The notes below the pieces were generated by a model. The model had not been told where the DNA came from. It saw only the letters and a program-made list of their open reading frames with translations, and made no database searches. The translations under genes and the position numbers were made by a program. From Plazaster borealis (lineage: Eukaryota; Echinodermata; Asteroidea; Forcipulatida; Labidiasteridae), in contig CM037473.1 in NCBI GenBank assembly GCA_021014325.1, positions 15,004,696-15,068,695 of the forward strand: a stretch of 64,000 nt of DNA, in the 5' to 3' direction. Below, piece after piece: positions 1-9,568 of this stretch. Numbering within the stretch: position 1 is the first letter of the stretch; each line of letters starts with the position of its first letter.

Positions 1-65
1 ATATAGGATTAAAACAATTGAACGGTTCCAAAAACCAAAGGTATATTTTGCCTCTAAATACTTAC

Positions 66-184
66 GATTTGAGGGACTGGCTAATTTGCTTGTATTTCTT
101 CTTCTGGTGAGTCACCATTGACATGCAAGTCTTCTGCAGCGAACGCAGTGTATCTAATGTCTTCTTAAACTCTTTGCTTTGCTC
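66..184 (-). CDS. TMEM120: TMEM120 coding exon 2
   Basis: The acceptor is ...TATACAG (complement of 185-191) and the donor GTAAG (complement of 61-65). The 119 bases give 39 codons plus two bases, so the next exon, outside the window, must start in phase 2. The translation is a heptad-like basic helix containing LQKTCMSMVTHQKKK. Confidence 0.72.
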
Positions 185-1275
185 CTGTATAAAAGGATAC
201 ATCCATGGGTAAACTTTAAGCAAAAAGTAACCGATAAAATTAAAAAGCTACACATCAAGGCAGCCAGAGTTGTTTACTTAGCATTTCAAACGAAAGTTGG
301 TCAATATTTAAACTCAATGAAAGATTAAAACATTCCTCCATGCCCCAGTATTATTGTTGCTAAAGTTTTTTACCTTAACCTTGGAAAATTTCCCAAAGTA
401 GAGTACTTCTTTTTTGTTTTTTTTGTTTGTCTATGTCAGTCCTTCTCTGCTGCGGGTCATCATTCAAATGTAGTAAGCAAGTAGAAGGGATAACAATATT
501 GCTCTCCCCTTCATTCAACACATTCAATACTTTGACAACCTGCAGCCCTGCTCTGCTGCTAGCTACCAACCGCAAATGTACAAAAGTTCAAAAAAAAGTT
601 AGTCTGCAGTTTATACCACAACAATAAGTAAATCTAAACTGCACAAATTTAATTACAATGGACATGACGTTTTCCATGTTTTTAAGAATCCAGAATAAAC
701 AGTAGGTATGTGCATCTTCAGAGGTAATAATTACTAATTAATGTTGCATAGTAGCTAAGTAAATGAACTCAGTCATATTTTAAAATATACTATTTTTGAT
801 TAACTCGATGTTTCGACCAAAAAAGCTTTTCTTTTTTTAACATGTTTTAATGGCTTTATTTTTATGCCATTATTTTTTTATTTATTCAGAATTCAGATCA
901 ACAAATCAAGATTGAAATTAAATATTTAGCTTTAAACCTTAAGCATCTTTGCTGCTGGGCCTATTGATTGAGGGTGTTTGTTTGTCTGTCTGTCTGTCTT
1001 TTGGGGAAGAGAGAGGGGAGGCGGGTTATAATCCAATGGCAATAATTCCCTTTGAAACGATCACAGTGAGGGCGCTATCCACAAAGTCTGTTTACTGTTT
1101 ATCACAACACAACAACCTGTCATTTACCCATTATTACGAATCTTAGTTTGAACTCTCCACACCAACAACAGCCATTCCAGCTTAATTATTATGTTCACTT
1201 TACCTTCAAAGAAACGTACTCCACGTTCATGTCGTCGAGCTCTTCAGCTAGCGATGAAATAATGGAATTATCCAT
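66..1275 (-). CDS. TMEM120: TMEM120 family membrane protein, N-terminal part (gene continues beyond window start)
   Basis: Two minus-strand exons splice in frame. Exon 1 (1275 down to 1204, 24 codons, donor GTAAAG) begins MDNSIISSLAEELDDMNVEY. Exon 2 (184 down to 66) continues EQSKEFKKTLDTLRSLQ. Together they give 63 complete codons plus two bases of the next, after which the gene leaves the window. The pattern of a charged coiled coil with LQKTC, then a basic QKKKYKQ stretch, matches the cytoplasmic/nucleoplasmic N-terminus of TMEM120A/B (TMPIT, TACAN), six-pass nuclear envelope/ER proteins implicated in adipocyte differentiation, with an elongase-like fold and a bound CoA in structures. No membrane segment lies in the part seen. 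The family call rests on this helix alone, so A versus B cannot be decided; many invertebrates have one gene. It is transcribed divergently from C1QBP. Confidence 0.72.
185..1203 (-). other. TMEM120 intron 1
   Basis: AT-rich intron of 1019 bases. I see no coding sequence in it beyond short open frames, and no clear mobile element; a short TCTG run lies near 984-998. Confidence 0.55.
1204..1275 (-). CDS. TMEM120: TMEM120 coding exon 1 (start codon to first donor)
   Basis: The ATG is the complement of CAT at 1273-1275. The exon is 72 bases (24 codons, phase 0) and ends TTGAAG before a GTAAAG donor (complement of 1198-1203). It is too short for a simple ORF scan and was recognised from its in-frame join to the next exon. 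Confidence 0.68.
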
Positions 1276-1719
1276 TATTCTGATCGGAAGGAATCTATTT
1301 ATTTGTACACAATTTACTGGTGACACGGCATTTAGTCTGTTGATGTAATACAGCTGTAGTTCATGCTCTATTGATAGTTTACGTGCAATATTTCCGATAA
1401 GCTGGAAACTAGACTACAAAAGGTCACGACCTTTGATTACCTAGATTTCCTCGTGCGCTATTATGAAATACAGATAATGTTTGTAACAAATATATAATAA
1501 TTTGTTCATATTCTGTATTATTAAAAAATAAAATGAGCAATAATAGTAATTAAAAGTTGGAATGATTATGTTTTTGGAGAGTAAATAAATTATTGTGAAG
1601 ACAATTTAAAAACAATTTAGTTGAGAGCCGATCATAGCGCACACACACATGTGCGCATTACCAAATTCAATTTTTAGGGGACTATACTGCACTAAAGCTA
1701 AAAATTAAACAGTCCTAAA
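1276..1719. promoter_or_regulatory. Bidirectional promoter between TMEM120 and C1QBP
   Basis: Only 444 bases separate the two divergent start codons, so both 5' UTRs and both core promoters must fit here. There is no clear TATA box placed for either gene. At 1637-1657 a GCGC-CACA-TGTGCGC segment forms an imperfect inverted repeat that loosely resembles an NRF-1 site (GCGCATGCGC). Such a site would suit a nuclear gene for a mitochondrial protein, but the match is weak. Confidence 0.5.
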
Positions 1720-2008
1720 ATGGCATTTTCCGTCTCAAGAATATTCTCAAGTGTGGCCGGCAGACTGGTTACACATTGTAGACATACCACACCAGCTACC
1801 GTAGCCTCGAAATGTCTACTGTCTATTCAGAAGGAGTGTCAAATGAGTCGTCCTTTTACGAGATCCATTTGGTATCTTTGCAATCACTCCAGCCGGGACA
1901 GCAGCTCGTCATCAGGGGGAGATCTTAGCCACGTACTGGCCAAGGCAACCAGGTTGAGAGAACCGGGAAAACTATGTAGCTGTGGTTGTGCTGGCATGCA
2001 TACAAAGG
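1720..2008 (+). CDS. C1QBP: C1QBP exon 1 (mitochondrial presequence)
   Basis: Starts MAFSVSRIFSSVAGRL and ends in phase 1 before GTAATG at 2009. The predicted targeting peptide and the CSCGCAGMHT motif are in this exon. This ATG is the first with a long open frame, and it places a presequence of the right character before the conserved core. Confidence 0.92.
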
Positions 2009-5000
2009 GTAATGACTAAGACAAGCATTTGAAATATAATTAAGATTAAAAAACAAAAACTTCTTGATTTTTTTTTTTTGGGGGGGGTGCTAGCAAAAAA
2101 AACAAAGTGTGTGTGTACATGGAGGTAATGGTGTGTACCTGTAGGACCATTCTTACCTCCACATGGTAGGACTAGGTAAACTCTGTAACCACTACATGCC
2201 ACTAGCCCTGGTAGGACGTCAGTCAGTGCCACTGCACTGACGTCCTGGGTATAAAGATCCTTTACATTACAAAATTTTGAGTAACATTTTAAAATATTTT
2301 TTACCTAATTTGAGACGCTGAAACCCCATTCACTTATTCTTGGTGCCTTTAATTACACTTTTGCTGAGTTCAAAACCTATCAAATACATCCATGAATGAC
2401 ATTGTTTCCGAAAATAAGTCCAAGTTGTGCACTGGCGCTGTGACTCCGTCGTGTTGCCGCCCGGAAGAAAAAGCGTTCAGTGTTACGGGTTAGACAGCGC
2501 CCTCTTTTGTGGACTTGGTTCCATGTCAGTTGAGGTTGTCGCAACGAATGTGTCAATTTCCATTTTATTTTCACAATAATTTCATCCAAGGATAAAATTG
2601 GCAATTCTGAATAGAGCAGGCGTAAGGTTCAGGACACAAGGAACATGTGAGTCACGTTTCAGCTTCCTCAAAAAGGTAAAAATATGATAAAAAATTGTTA
2701 TAAATTTTGTCGCAATGCCTGAGGACATTTATACCCTGGACTCCGTCGTGTTGTATGCAATGGAGGAGTCCAACCTGGGCTATTCATGCCACCAATTTAT
2801 CTCACTTAATTGACAGAATGTATACAGATGACAGAGGCACAGGCACTTAGAACGGCTACAAAGTTTCAAAATCATGAAAAATTAGCCATTTTCGGGTCTA
2901 TGTATGGTGGTCTTCACAATGCTGCTTACACTCCGTTTTAGTCACTTTGGATTTGGTTCGAGTGCAGTGTGCGCGCGAGAGTTCCGTCCGCGCGATGAAA
3001 TGTGCTCTTGAATTTACCAAATTTTTAAAATTAATGGTCAAAATTTTGGGTTTTAGCTACCAATTCCTCACAAGCACGAGGAATATTACAAAAAGGGAAA
3101 TGAAGTCCGACATCAATTACAAAATCAATTAAATCCCGTAAAAATTGGTGGCATGATACCGCAATTTTTGCTAACCCTCCATTCTCCCAACGTTCGCAGG
3201 ATGGAAGGTTCCGATTATCGCAACTATAAAAAGTGTGACTGAGTCGGTCACTTACTGAGTCAGACTGTGAATCATGATTGCTGCGAGGAGAGGGACCACT
3301 TTTTGAACTTTTTAGTTAAATATTTTGCACTTATTTTTGCCCACAGGGTTTACTTTTCTAGTGAAAAAGTGCTATCGTTGGTTTTTTCATTCATGTTAGC
3401 GACAAAACAAAAAATTTCTTATCTACCCAGATGAAGTTATGTTTTTAGTCATAATGATTGAAAAAGTTACTGTCAGATAATTCCTTAATGAAATATTTAC
3501 ATGTTTGCTCTCCCCCAAACAGGTGATGAGGAGTTGGCAGATTATTTGGAAAACGAGATCAAGTTGGAAAAAGACAGCCGGCAGTTTCCAACCATTCCAA
3601 AAATCCCAGACTTTAAACTGACGCAAGAAGACGCCGTGGCAACCCTGACAAAAGTCAATGATGGAGAAACGTAAGTGAAAAGTACCAATGAGTTAAAGGT
3701 ATCGTACACGTTTGGTAATGACTCAAAACAAATATTAGCATAAAAACTTACTTGGTAACAAGCAACGAAGAGCTGTTGATAGTATAAAACATTGTGAGAA
3801 ATGACTCCCTCTGAAGTGACGTAGTTTTTGAGAATGAGGTCATTTCTCACTAAAATAGTAAAAACTTCTTGCAAGAAGTTTTTATTCCTACCTGAAAGCA
3901 CACAAATTTGTACAACAGGGGTGTTTTTCCTTTAATCATTTTCTTGAAACTTGGATGACCAATTGAGCCCAAATTTTCACAGGCTTGTTATTTTATGCAT
4001 ATGTTGGGATACACCAAGTGAGAACACTGGTCTTTGACAATTACCAAAGTGTTCAGTGCCTGTAAAATAAAATATATTAAATGAAACACGTGTAGTGATA
4101 AATCTTTGTTTTCACTGAGGCCTTGAATGTCACAGGGGAGTCAGGCTTGATACTTCTTTCCTGTAAGGGCAAGGCAGTTTCTCCTTGGTAAAGGGCACCT
4201 CAATGAGGAAAGTGTAGATTTGTACTGGAACATTTCAAGGGGCACCGAGGCAATGACCAATTGCCTCCAAGCCTCATGAGGAATGGGGCCTGTACATAGT
4301 TTTGCTTCCATGTCCTTAGTCATTTTCCTGGTGCCTTGAGCATCGAGGAGGCAGTGACTGGTGATGCCACCATGATCGTCATTGTTTTGTTTTTCACACC
4401 CCTGGACCTGCCAAAAAGATTCAATGACAATCGTGTATTTTTTCATTGGGTTCCCTTGATATACAACAACAACAACAGGACTGCTGGATTCTAGAGTGAA
4501 GTTCAAGACATCTTATGTGTCGCTAAATATTTCTTTTGAACTTTTTTTTTCCCCTGCAGGGTGAAAGTTACCTTTAATTTGAATCATTCTGTTGAAGAAG
4601 AGCCCCAGAACGAAGAGGCAGAGCAAGAAGCTGGTGCAGCATCTCGGGTAATTACATAATTATCCTTCTTTTGGGAATTGGTGCCGGAAGTGGTTTTTTT
4701 GGGGGGGGTTGGTGCCGGAAGTGTGTTTTGGGAATTGGTGCTGGAAGAGTGTTTTGGGAATTGGTGCCGTCGTTGTAGGAGATTCTGTCCCCCCCGGATA
4801 TCTTGTCCCCCCCCAAACGGCAAACTGTGTACAAACTTCTTTTGAATCATCCTCCTTTAGCCCATGTTAATTTCCCATATGGGGGACAGAATATCCGGGG
4901 GACAGATTTCCCTAGAACACCGGAAGTGTGTTTTGGAAATTGATGCCATTAGTGTGTTTTGGGGATTGGTAAAATAAGATGGTTTGTGAGAAATCTTTTT

Positions 5001-8000
5001 TCTTTCTTTGAGGAGTTCTTTTTATTTCTGGTTGGTCAAAACTTGTATTAGTATTGGGCAACTTGTACATTGATCATTTGCTTTCTATTTTTGTAATTTT
5101 TGTAATGTAATTATATTGAACTTTTCCGTAAATATTTCTGTATTGCTTTGACATTGTTTTTCTGTTCTGTTTCTTTTATGAACAAATGGGTGATTTAATT
5201 GAATATATGCAAATGTGTATTAGGAAAATTTTAATTAATTCTGAGCAGATTGTAGACTCACACATCATCCTAAATAATTGTTTTCCCTTAGCCCGGGTCT
5301 ATCCATTATTTCTATCAAATTGTTAAAAAAAAAGCTCATATCTTGTACTGTATATTTTTGTTTACTTGTTTATATTGGATGAAAGAACAGACACGTTATG
5401 CACCTTGTTTGTATTTGCATAATTGTGTAAGTGCATGACAATTTGTCCATTTCTATTCTCAACAATAATTGTAATCTGTCAATGGGACTTGCCAATGAAA
5501 GATCATTTTACTGTTTTCTTTTTGCAAGATTGACAGTTTGTGTTGATGAGTACGAATCTACAAAGTTTAATATGAGGAGTCTATTTTCTTACTTAAACTA
5601 TCCCCCCGAACCATTAATTTCATCTGTTCATTTATGTCCTGTTGATGTACTTTGTAAAATGGCTTTCATACAAACTGATTATTTATCTTACAAAATGTGT
5701 TTTGTATTCCTCACAGTATTCTTGCTTCAAATTTTCCCTTCGCCAAGTAACAAATGTAACAAGTTTCTCGTCCAGACTTTTTTTTTAAAGGAGGAGGCAG
5801 GGCTTTACTAATTTTGCAATTTTTTTGCAATTTTTTTCCAAGATGGCCGCCATGCTAAATATGGCTGGCCAAGGTGTATTTATTCACAGATATTGTGCTA
5901 TTTGAGTATACTGATGCGATGTATGACAAAACACATGATTTGTATCATTTTAGTCCACTTGCTAAGCAAGTTTCAAAATTCAGAAGCGGCTGTTGTATTG
6001 CAAAGGTGAAAAAATAGTCTAAATAAATAGTATTAAAAAAAGGAGGTGGCACCCAAAAAGGAGGCGGGCGGGGACGAGAAACTCGTTACTTTTGTTACTT
6101 GGCCTTATTTAAAAAATAAAAAAAAATTATACAGAATTTTGTTTGCGAAATTCTTAATATTCCAATTGAAAGGTTTTCTGCAAGTTTGTAACAAGTCTAC
6201 ACTATTGAATCTAACAAATCTAATGTTAAATTGGATTAAACAAATAAACCACACAGTCCTCAATCGTGCGACGTCATAGCAATAGATGTAGGCCTAATAA
6301 TTACATCGGCGATAAGGAATATTATTATGGTTTTTACCCTTCACCGTCAGTGCTTATCACACATCGGTGTATGGTCAAAACCAAACTAGCCGCAGATATC
6401 CAGATAGTAGCAGATAATTTGACGGCAGTTAAAGGGTGTGTACAACATTGGTAAGAATGAAAATATAAATGCTCACAGATTTGCACATAACTTACATGGT
6501 ATAAAGATGGTCATGGTAGAAAACTTCCCTTGAAATAGTTTTGCTTGAAATGCCATAGTTTTTACGAAATGAGTAAAATAATAGAATTTATCCTGCAGGA
6601 TAAATTCTGATGTTTGAAAAAAAGTTAAAACACATAAGGGGGTTTTCACTGTTTTCTCATGACTCAGAAGACCGATTTAGCTTAAACTTTCGCAGGTTTG
6701 TTATTTCATGTATATGTTGGGTCACATCGAGTTTGGATACAGGTCTTTGGCAATTACCAATGTTGTACACATCCTTTAACTGGATAGTGATCTTCACAAT
6801 TCGCCTAGGCCTAAAAATAATACTGTCATAGAAATAGTTTAACTATAAAATAAAGATAATCCATCAGGGATGAGAAACTTCAGACGTTTATCGTTAAAAT
6901 GCTGTATTTTTCTCTAAATTAAATAAGTTGTGCTCTTTGATCTAGCAATATGGATACTGTTCCCAAAAGCTCCTTGGAATCTATAACTTCAGGGCTAATC
7001 AAAAGGTGGAAAAAGCTATCATTTCAATGTACCTCCGAAGATCTGGATCCAAGTTTAAGACTTTTTTGACAGCAGTGACTCTGATTTATGTTTACGGATA
7101 ATACAAGTCATGTCTTGGTATTTTTTTTTTCCAGCTACGATCATATCCAGAATTCAATGTGGAGATCACCAAGGATACACAGAGCTCCTTGTGCATCAGT
7201 TGCCGTTTCGATGTGAGCGAGGACCTAGATGAGGAGGGAGGGGAACCAGGGAGCGAGGATCTCTTCATCATCGATGAGGTCAGCATACATGACGGGAAGA
7301 TGGATGAGGGAACATTCAGTGTCGGCTCAGAGGTCATGGATGGTGTAAGTTGTACCTTATTTTATAGAAGTTAAATTTGCATCGGGGATAAAGAATTGGT
7401 TTTACCCGTACACCGATGTCTGTAAAGCACTGTATACTCAGTACTTTCCCGAGTCCTGTGAAAAATATCACAGGCATATTACTCGTGTGGGATTCGAACC
7501 CACGACCTTTGCCATTCTAGAGCAGGGCCCAATTTCATGGCTCTGCTTACCGTAAGCAAAGAATCGGCGCTTACGGAAGCAGGGAATTCCGCGCTAAAGT
7601 CAAGCATATTTCACGGGTTATCAGGGAATTTTTGCTTGTACGCGTGCGCAGTCCACGTTTCTAGGCATTCTACGCTAACACAGCTAGCGCAGAAATTCGG
7701 CGCTTGCTCGGTAAGCGGAGAATGGTGATCGCAAGCGCAGAATTCGGCGGTAAGCAGAGCCATGAAATTGGGCCCAGATGACTTACCAACTGACCACCGA
7801 TATTGCCCGGTTAGCTAGAGGCAGTTCTAATCCTATATTTTAGCAGCGGGGACCGCGACAATTAGTACCTTAGTGTCGCGCGCTGGTCTTCTGCTTAAAG
7901 AAGACACTTTGGCTCAATTTCATGGTACTGCTTACCGCAGAAGTCTGTGCTTGTAGCCCGTAGAATCGCAGGCAGTACAGAGCCCTGTAAGCGCAGAACT

Positions 8001-9568
8001 CTGTGGTAAGCAGTGCTGTGAAATTGGGCCTTAGTGGCACAACTAAATGCCACAAGTACAAACAATGGTATTATTTGGTTTCTTTACCCATACACTGATG
8101 TGTGTGTATGGGTAAATAAGCCAAATAATATTCTCTATCCCCAATGCAAATTTAACATCTATTAAATACAATGGTGATATCATCAGGGTTGTCCCCCTTG
8201 CACAAGCTAGCCTATCACCAACAAAAACATCAAGAGAAAACCATATAGAATGCTCCATATTGCACAGTAGGGCTTTTAAAACCAAGATAAGTACCAAGTA
8301 GAAACCATTCTGAAGAACTTGTTTCAATTCAGCGTGCTTTGGCCAAACATCCAAAAATTTAGGGACCAGAAGGCCCCACAGTTTTGAAAAAAACCTGGGG
8401 AGAACCCTGATCATACTCGTGCCTTGTAAGTACATTGATAAAATATTAACGGTTTCTAGAATCGTTTTTTTTGAAATTGTATTCCTGGATATATTTGTAC
8501 AACTCGTACACATTTGTAATACCAAGATGCTTAACCACTTTGATTTGGTATTAACAAATCTTTACCAAGCCTCTAAGTGATGTTTCTTTTGGGGAAATGA
8601 AGAAAAAAAAATTCTTTGAGAATATAGTCATCGCAAAGAAACCCTGACTGAAACGATGTCAAGACAACAAAGGTTCTTATAGAAAGCACCGGGATTTACT
8701 GTTCTCTTTTGAGAAAATATGAGATTCATTCAGCGTGAATTGCAAAATCTCGGCTGTGAGCCGCGGCCGATAATTGGTCCCATGGCCGGAATCTAGGCTG
8801 GGATCTTGATTCACTTGGGCTTGCCTCCTATTGAGCCGAATACAATTGATAATGGTGGCAGCCTCTGGATCTCCCGTAATCCTCTTCTTATAACAGAGGG
8901 GCAAAGATCTGGAATCGGGGATTACACGGTAACCCCCAGAAACAGGATATTTGGAGTGTGAATTCCAGTACCATCTGGTTCTCTGTGTACAGGAGAAACG
9001 AAGCATGGCAGGGTGAGTGCATGCACTGTGCACACTACACAGTGGAATGTCCAGTGTGTGTACGTTCTGGTATGCCGAGTTTACACAATTGCCCGTTTGT
9101 TAGACCTCCGTTGTGCGTGGCATAAGATTTCTGCCTGTTATTGGATCGCCTGCAGCGACCAGGGCTCAATTTTATACAGCTGCTTAAGCACACAAAGTAG
9201 CTAAGCACAAAATAATTATGCTTACCAGAATAAGGTTAGCAGCCAAAATACCATATCACATGTACAATTTATGACTGGTATCCTGCACCTTTTTGCTTAG
9301 CCGAAAATTGTTAAGCAATTTTTCCTGCTCTATGAAATTGGGCCCTGGTTAAAAATTATGTTTCGCTTATATACTTGTTCTCATTATTTCCTCCTTTGTT
9401 TTTGTTGTTTAATCTCCGCAGAATCTTTATAACTTCCTGTTGAACTCTTTAGAGGAGCGAGGCATCAACGATGAGTTTGTGGAGAAACTCTCCGATCTCG
9501 CCAGCGCCCTGGAACACAAGCTCTACATCGACTTCCTTCAGAAGCTCCAGGGGATCGCCAAATTCTAA
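1720..9568 (+). CDS. C1QBP: Complement C1q-binding protein / mitochondrial p32 (MAM33 family), complete
   Basis: Five exons (1720-2008, 3523-3670, 4560-4647, 7135-7344, 9422-9568) join with consistent phases to 294 codons including the stop (293 aa); human C1QBP is about 282 aa. The N-terminus is basic and rich in Ser, Arg and His with almost no acid, as expected for a mitochondrial presequence. A CSCGCAGMHTKGD motif follows, at the position where the human protein has its Cys-rich site before the mature acidic domain. The mature part has the N-terminal helix DEELADYLENEIK, a beta-rich core (VKVTFNLNHS, SLCISCRFDV, DLFIIDEVSI) and the C-terminal helices (LYNFLLNSLEERGI, LSDLASALEHKLYI) that build the doughnut-shaped trimer. 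Known roles are in the mitochondrial matrix: support of mitochondrial translation and oxidative phosphorylation, plus extracellular C1q binding in vertebrates. Introns 2-4 carry MITEs and SINEs. Confidence 0.95.
2111..2172. mobile_element. Two adjacent micro-inserts with ATGGAGGTA / TACCTCC motif and short direct repeats
   Basis: Insert 1, 2119-2130 (ATGGAGGTAATG), lies between two copies of GTGTGTAC (2111-2118, 2131-2138). Insert 2, 2148-2165 (CATTCTTACCTCCACATG), lies between two copies of GTAGGAC (2141-2147, 2166-2172). Removing both leaves a continuous unremarkable sequence. The first direct repeat abuts a GT run, so it could be chance. Related inserts occur near 31.1, 31.6, 39.5 and 50.0 kb. 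Confidence 0.45.
2213..2243. repeat. Short inverted repeat in C1QBP intron 1
   Basis: AGGACGTCAGT is followed, after a short CAGTG/CACTG-containing loop, by ACTGACGTCCT. The arms are perfect over 11 bases. No function assigned. Confidence 0.6.
2784..3156. mobile_element. MITE with TCATGCCACCAATTT ends in C1QBP intron 1
   Basis: TCATGCCACCAATTT at 2784 recurs as its reverse complement ending at 3156, giving a 373-bp unit. No transposase frame is inside. I could not fix a target duplication, so the superfamily is open. Confidence 0.55.
3523..3670 (+). CDS. C1QBP: C1QBP exon 2
   Basis: Acceptor CCCCCAAACAG, donor GTAAGTG. Translation GDEELADYLENEIKLEKDSR onward: the N-terminal helix of the MAM33 fold, then a Pro-rich linker (FPTIPKIPDF). 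Confidence 0.93.
3693..4064 (-). mobile_element. TTAA-flanked MITE, family A copy 1
   Basis: Begins TTAAAGGTATCGTACACGTT and ends ...TTCAGTGCCTGTAA, with the family-A interior: a hairpin of AAAAACTTCTTGC and GCAAGAAGTTTTT near the middle, and CACTTGGTGTAT near one end (here in reverse). It lies in C1QBP intron 2. About 370 bp, non-coding. Confidence 0.8.
4560..4647 (+). CDS. C1QBP: C1QBP exon 3
   Basis: Acceptor CCCCTGCAG, donor GTAATT. Encodes the strand VKVTFNLNHS followed by an acidic, Glu-rich loop (EEEPQNEEAEQEAG), matching the disordered acidic loop of human p32. Confidence 0.92.
4667..4970 (+). repeat. ~24-bp minisatellite interrupted by a MITE
   Basis: Degenerate copies of TTTTGGGAATTGGTGCCGGA with a following AGTGTG lie at 4667-4770 and resume at 4917-4970. 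The interruption (about 4775-4914) has inverted ends containing GATTCTGTCCCCC and GGGGGACAGA. The interior shares blocks with the element at 51402-51592 (TGTGTAC, TTTTGAATCA, GCCCATGTTAATTTCCC). The array starts 20 bases after the exon 3 donor. Confidence 0.6.
4971..6470 (+). other. C1QBP intron 3, no recognisable gene
   Basis: AT-rich non-coding sequence. Open frames here (for example around 5431-5811) show no family resemblance or coding-like composition. I see no clear mobile-element ends. Confidence 0.5.
6471..6784 (+). mobile_element. Family-B MITE fragment
   Basis: Shares AAGATGGTCATGGTAGAAAA, then TTTTCACTGTTTTCTCATGA and a right end CATCCTTTAA, with the complete relative at 35732-36092. 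The left terminus is degraded. Confidence 0.5.
7135..7344 (+). CDS. C1QBP: C1QBP exon 4
   Basis: Poly-T tract and CCAG acceptor, GTAAGT donor; exactly 70 codons, phase 0 at both ends. Encodes the central strands (PEFNVEIT, SLCISCRFDV) and an acidic EDLDEEGGEPGSEDLF loop. Confidence 0.94.
7375..7850 (-). mobile_element. tRNA-derived SINE family S1, split by a MITE
   Basis: Reverse orientation. The tail (complement of GCATCGGGGATAAAGAATTG...) and the tRNA-like head with B box (GGATTCGAACCCACG, complement) are present. The head is interrupted at 7526-7774. The uninterrupted relative at 19961-20135 shows what the empty site looked like. Confidence 0.7.
7526..7774. mobile_element. Family-C MITE (GGCCCAATTT ends), copy 1
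   Basis: 249 bp with terminal inverted repeats GGCCCAATTTCATGGCTCTG and its complement. It is flanked by CAG on both sides (7523-7525 and 7775-7777). It sits inside a SINE whose empty counterpart reads ...AGAGCAGATG..., which confirms a 3-bp duplication. No coding frame. Copy 2, at 60376-60623, is one base shorter. Confidence 0.85.
7911..8030. mobile_element. Short family-C derivative
   Basis: Ends GGCTCAATTTCATGG and (reverse complement of) GGCCCAATTTCACAG enclose about 90 bases rich in CGCAGAA / TTCTGCG. An internally deleted family-C element. Confidence 0.65.
8060..8170 (+). mobile_element. S1 SINE tail fragment
   Basis: TTTACCCATACACTGATGTG and a following CAAATAATATTCTCTATCCC...TTAACATCTATTAAAT match the 3' part of the SINE near 19.8 kb. 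The tRNA-like head is missing. Confidence 0.5.
9160..9346. mobile_element. Family-C-related MITE (AGAGCTGCTTAAGC type)
   Basis: Ends GGGCTCAATTTTATA and TATGAAATTGGGCCC. The interior is CTTACCAGAATAAGGTTAGC and ATGACTGGTATCCTG. The same interior recurs at 22690-22870, 56580-56762, 57554-57935, 58255-59045, 61632-61785 and 61853-62042, so this is an abundant subfamily. Confidence 0.6.
9422..9568 (+). CDS. C1QBP: C1QBP exon 5 (C-terminus and stop)
   Basis: Acceptor CTCCGCAG. 48 codons and TAA at 9566-9568. Encodes NLYNFLLNSLEERGINDEFV and the final helix LYIDFLQKLQGIAKF. Confidence 0.95.
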   Translation, partial: NLYNFLLNSLEERGINDEFVEKLSDLASALEHKLYIDFLQKLQGIAKF

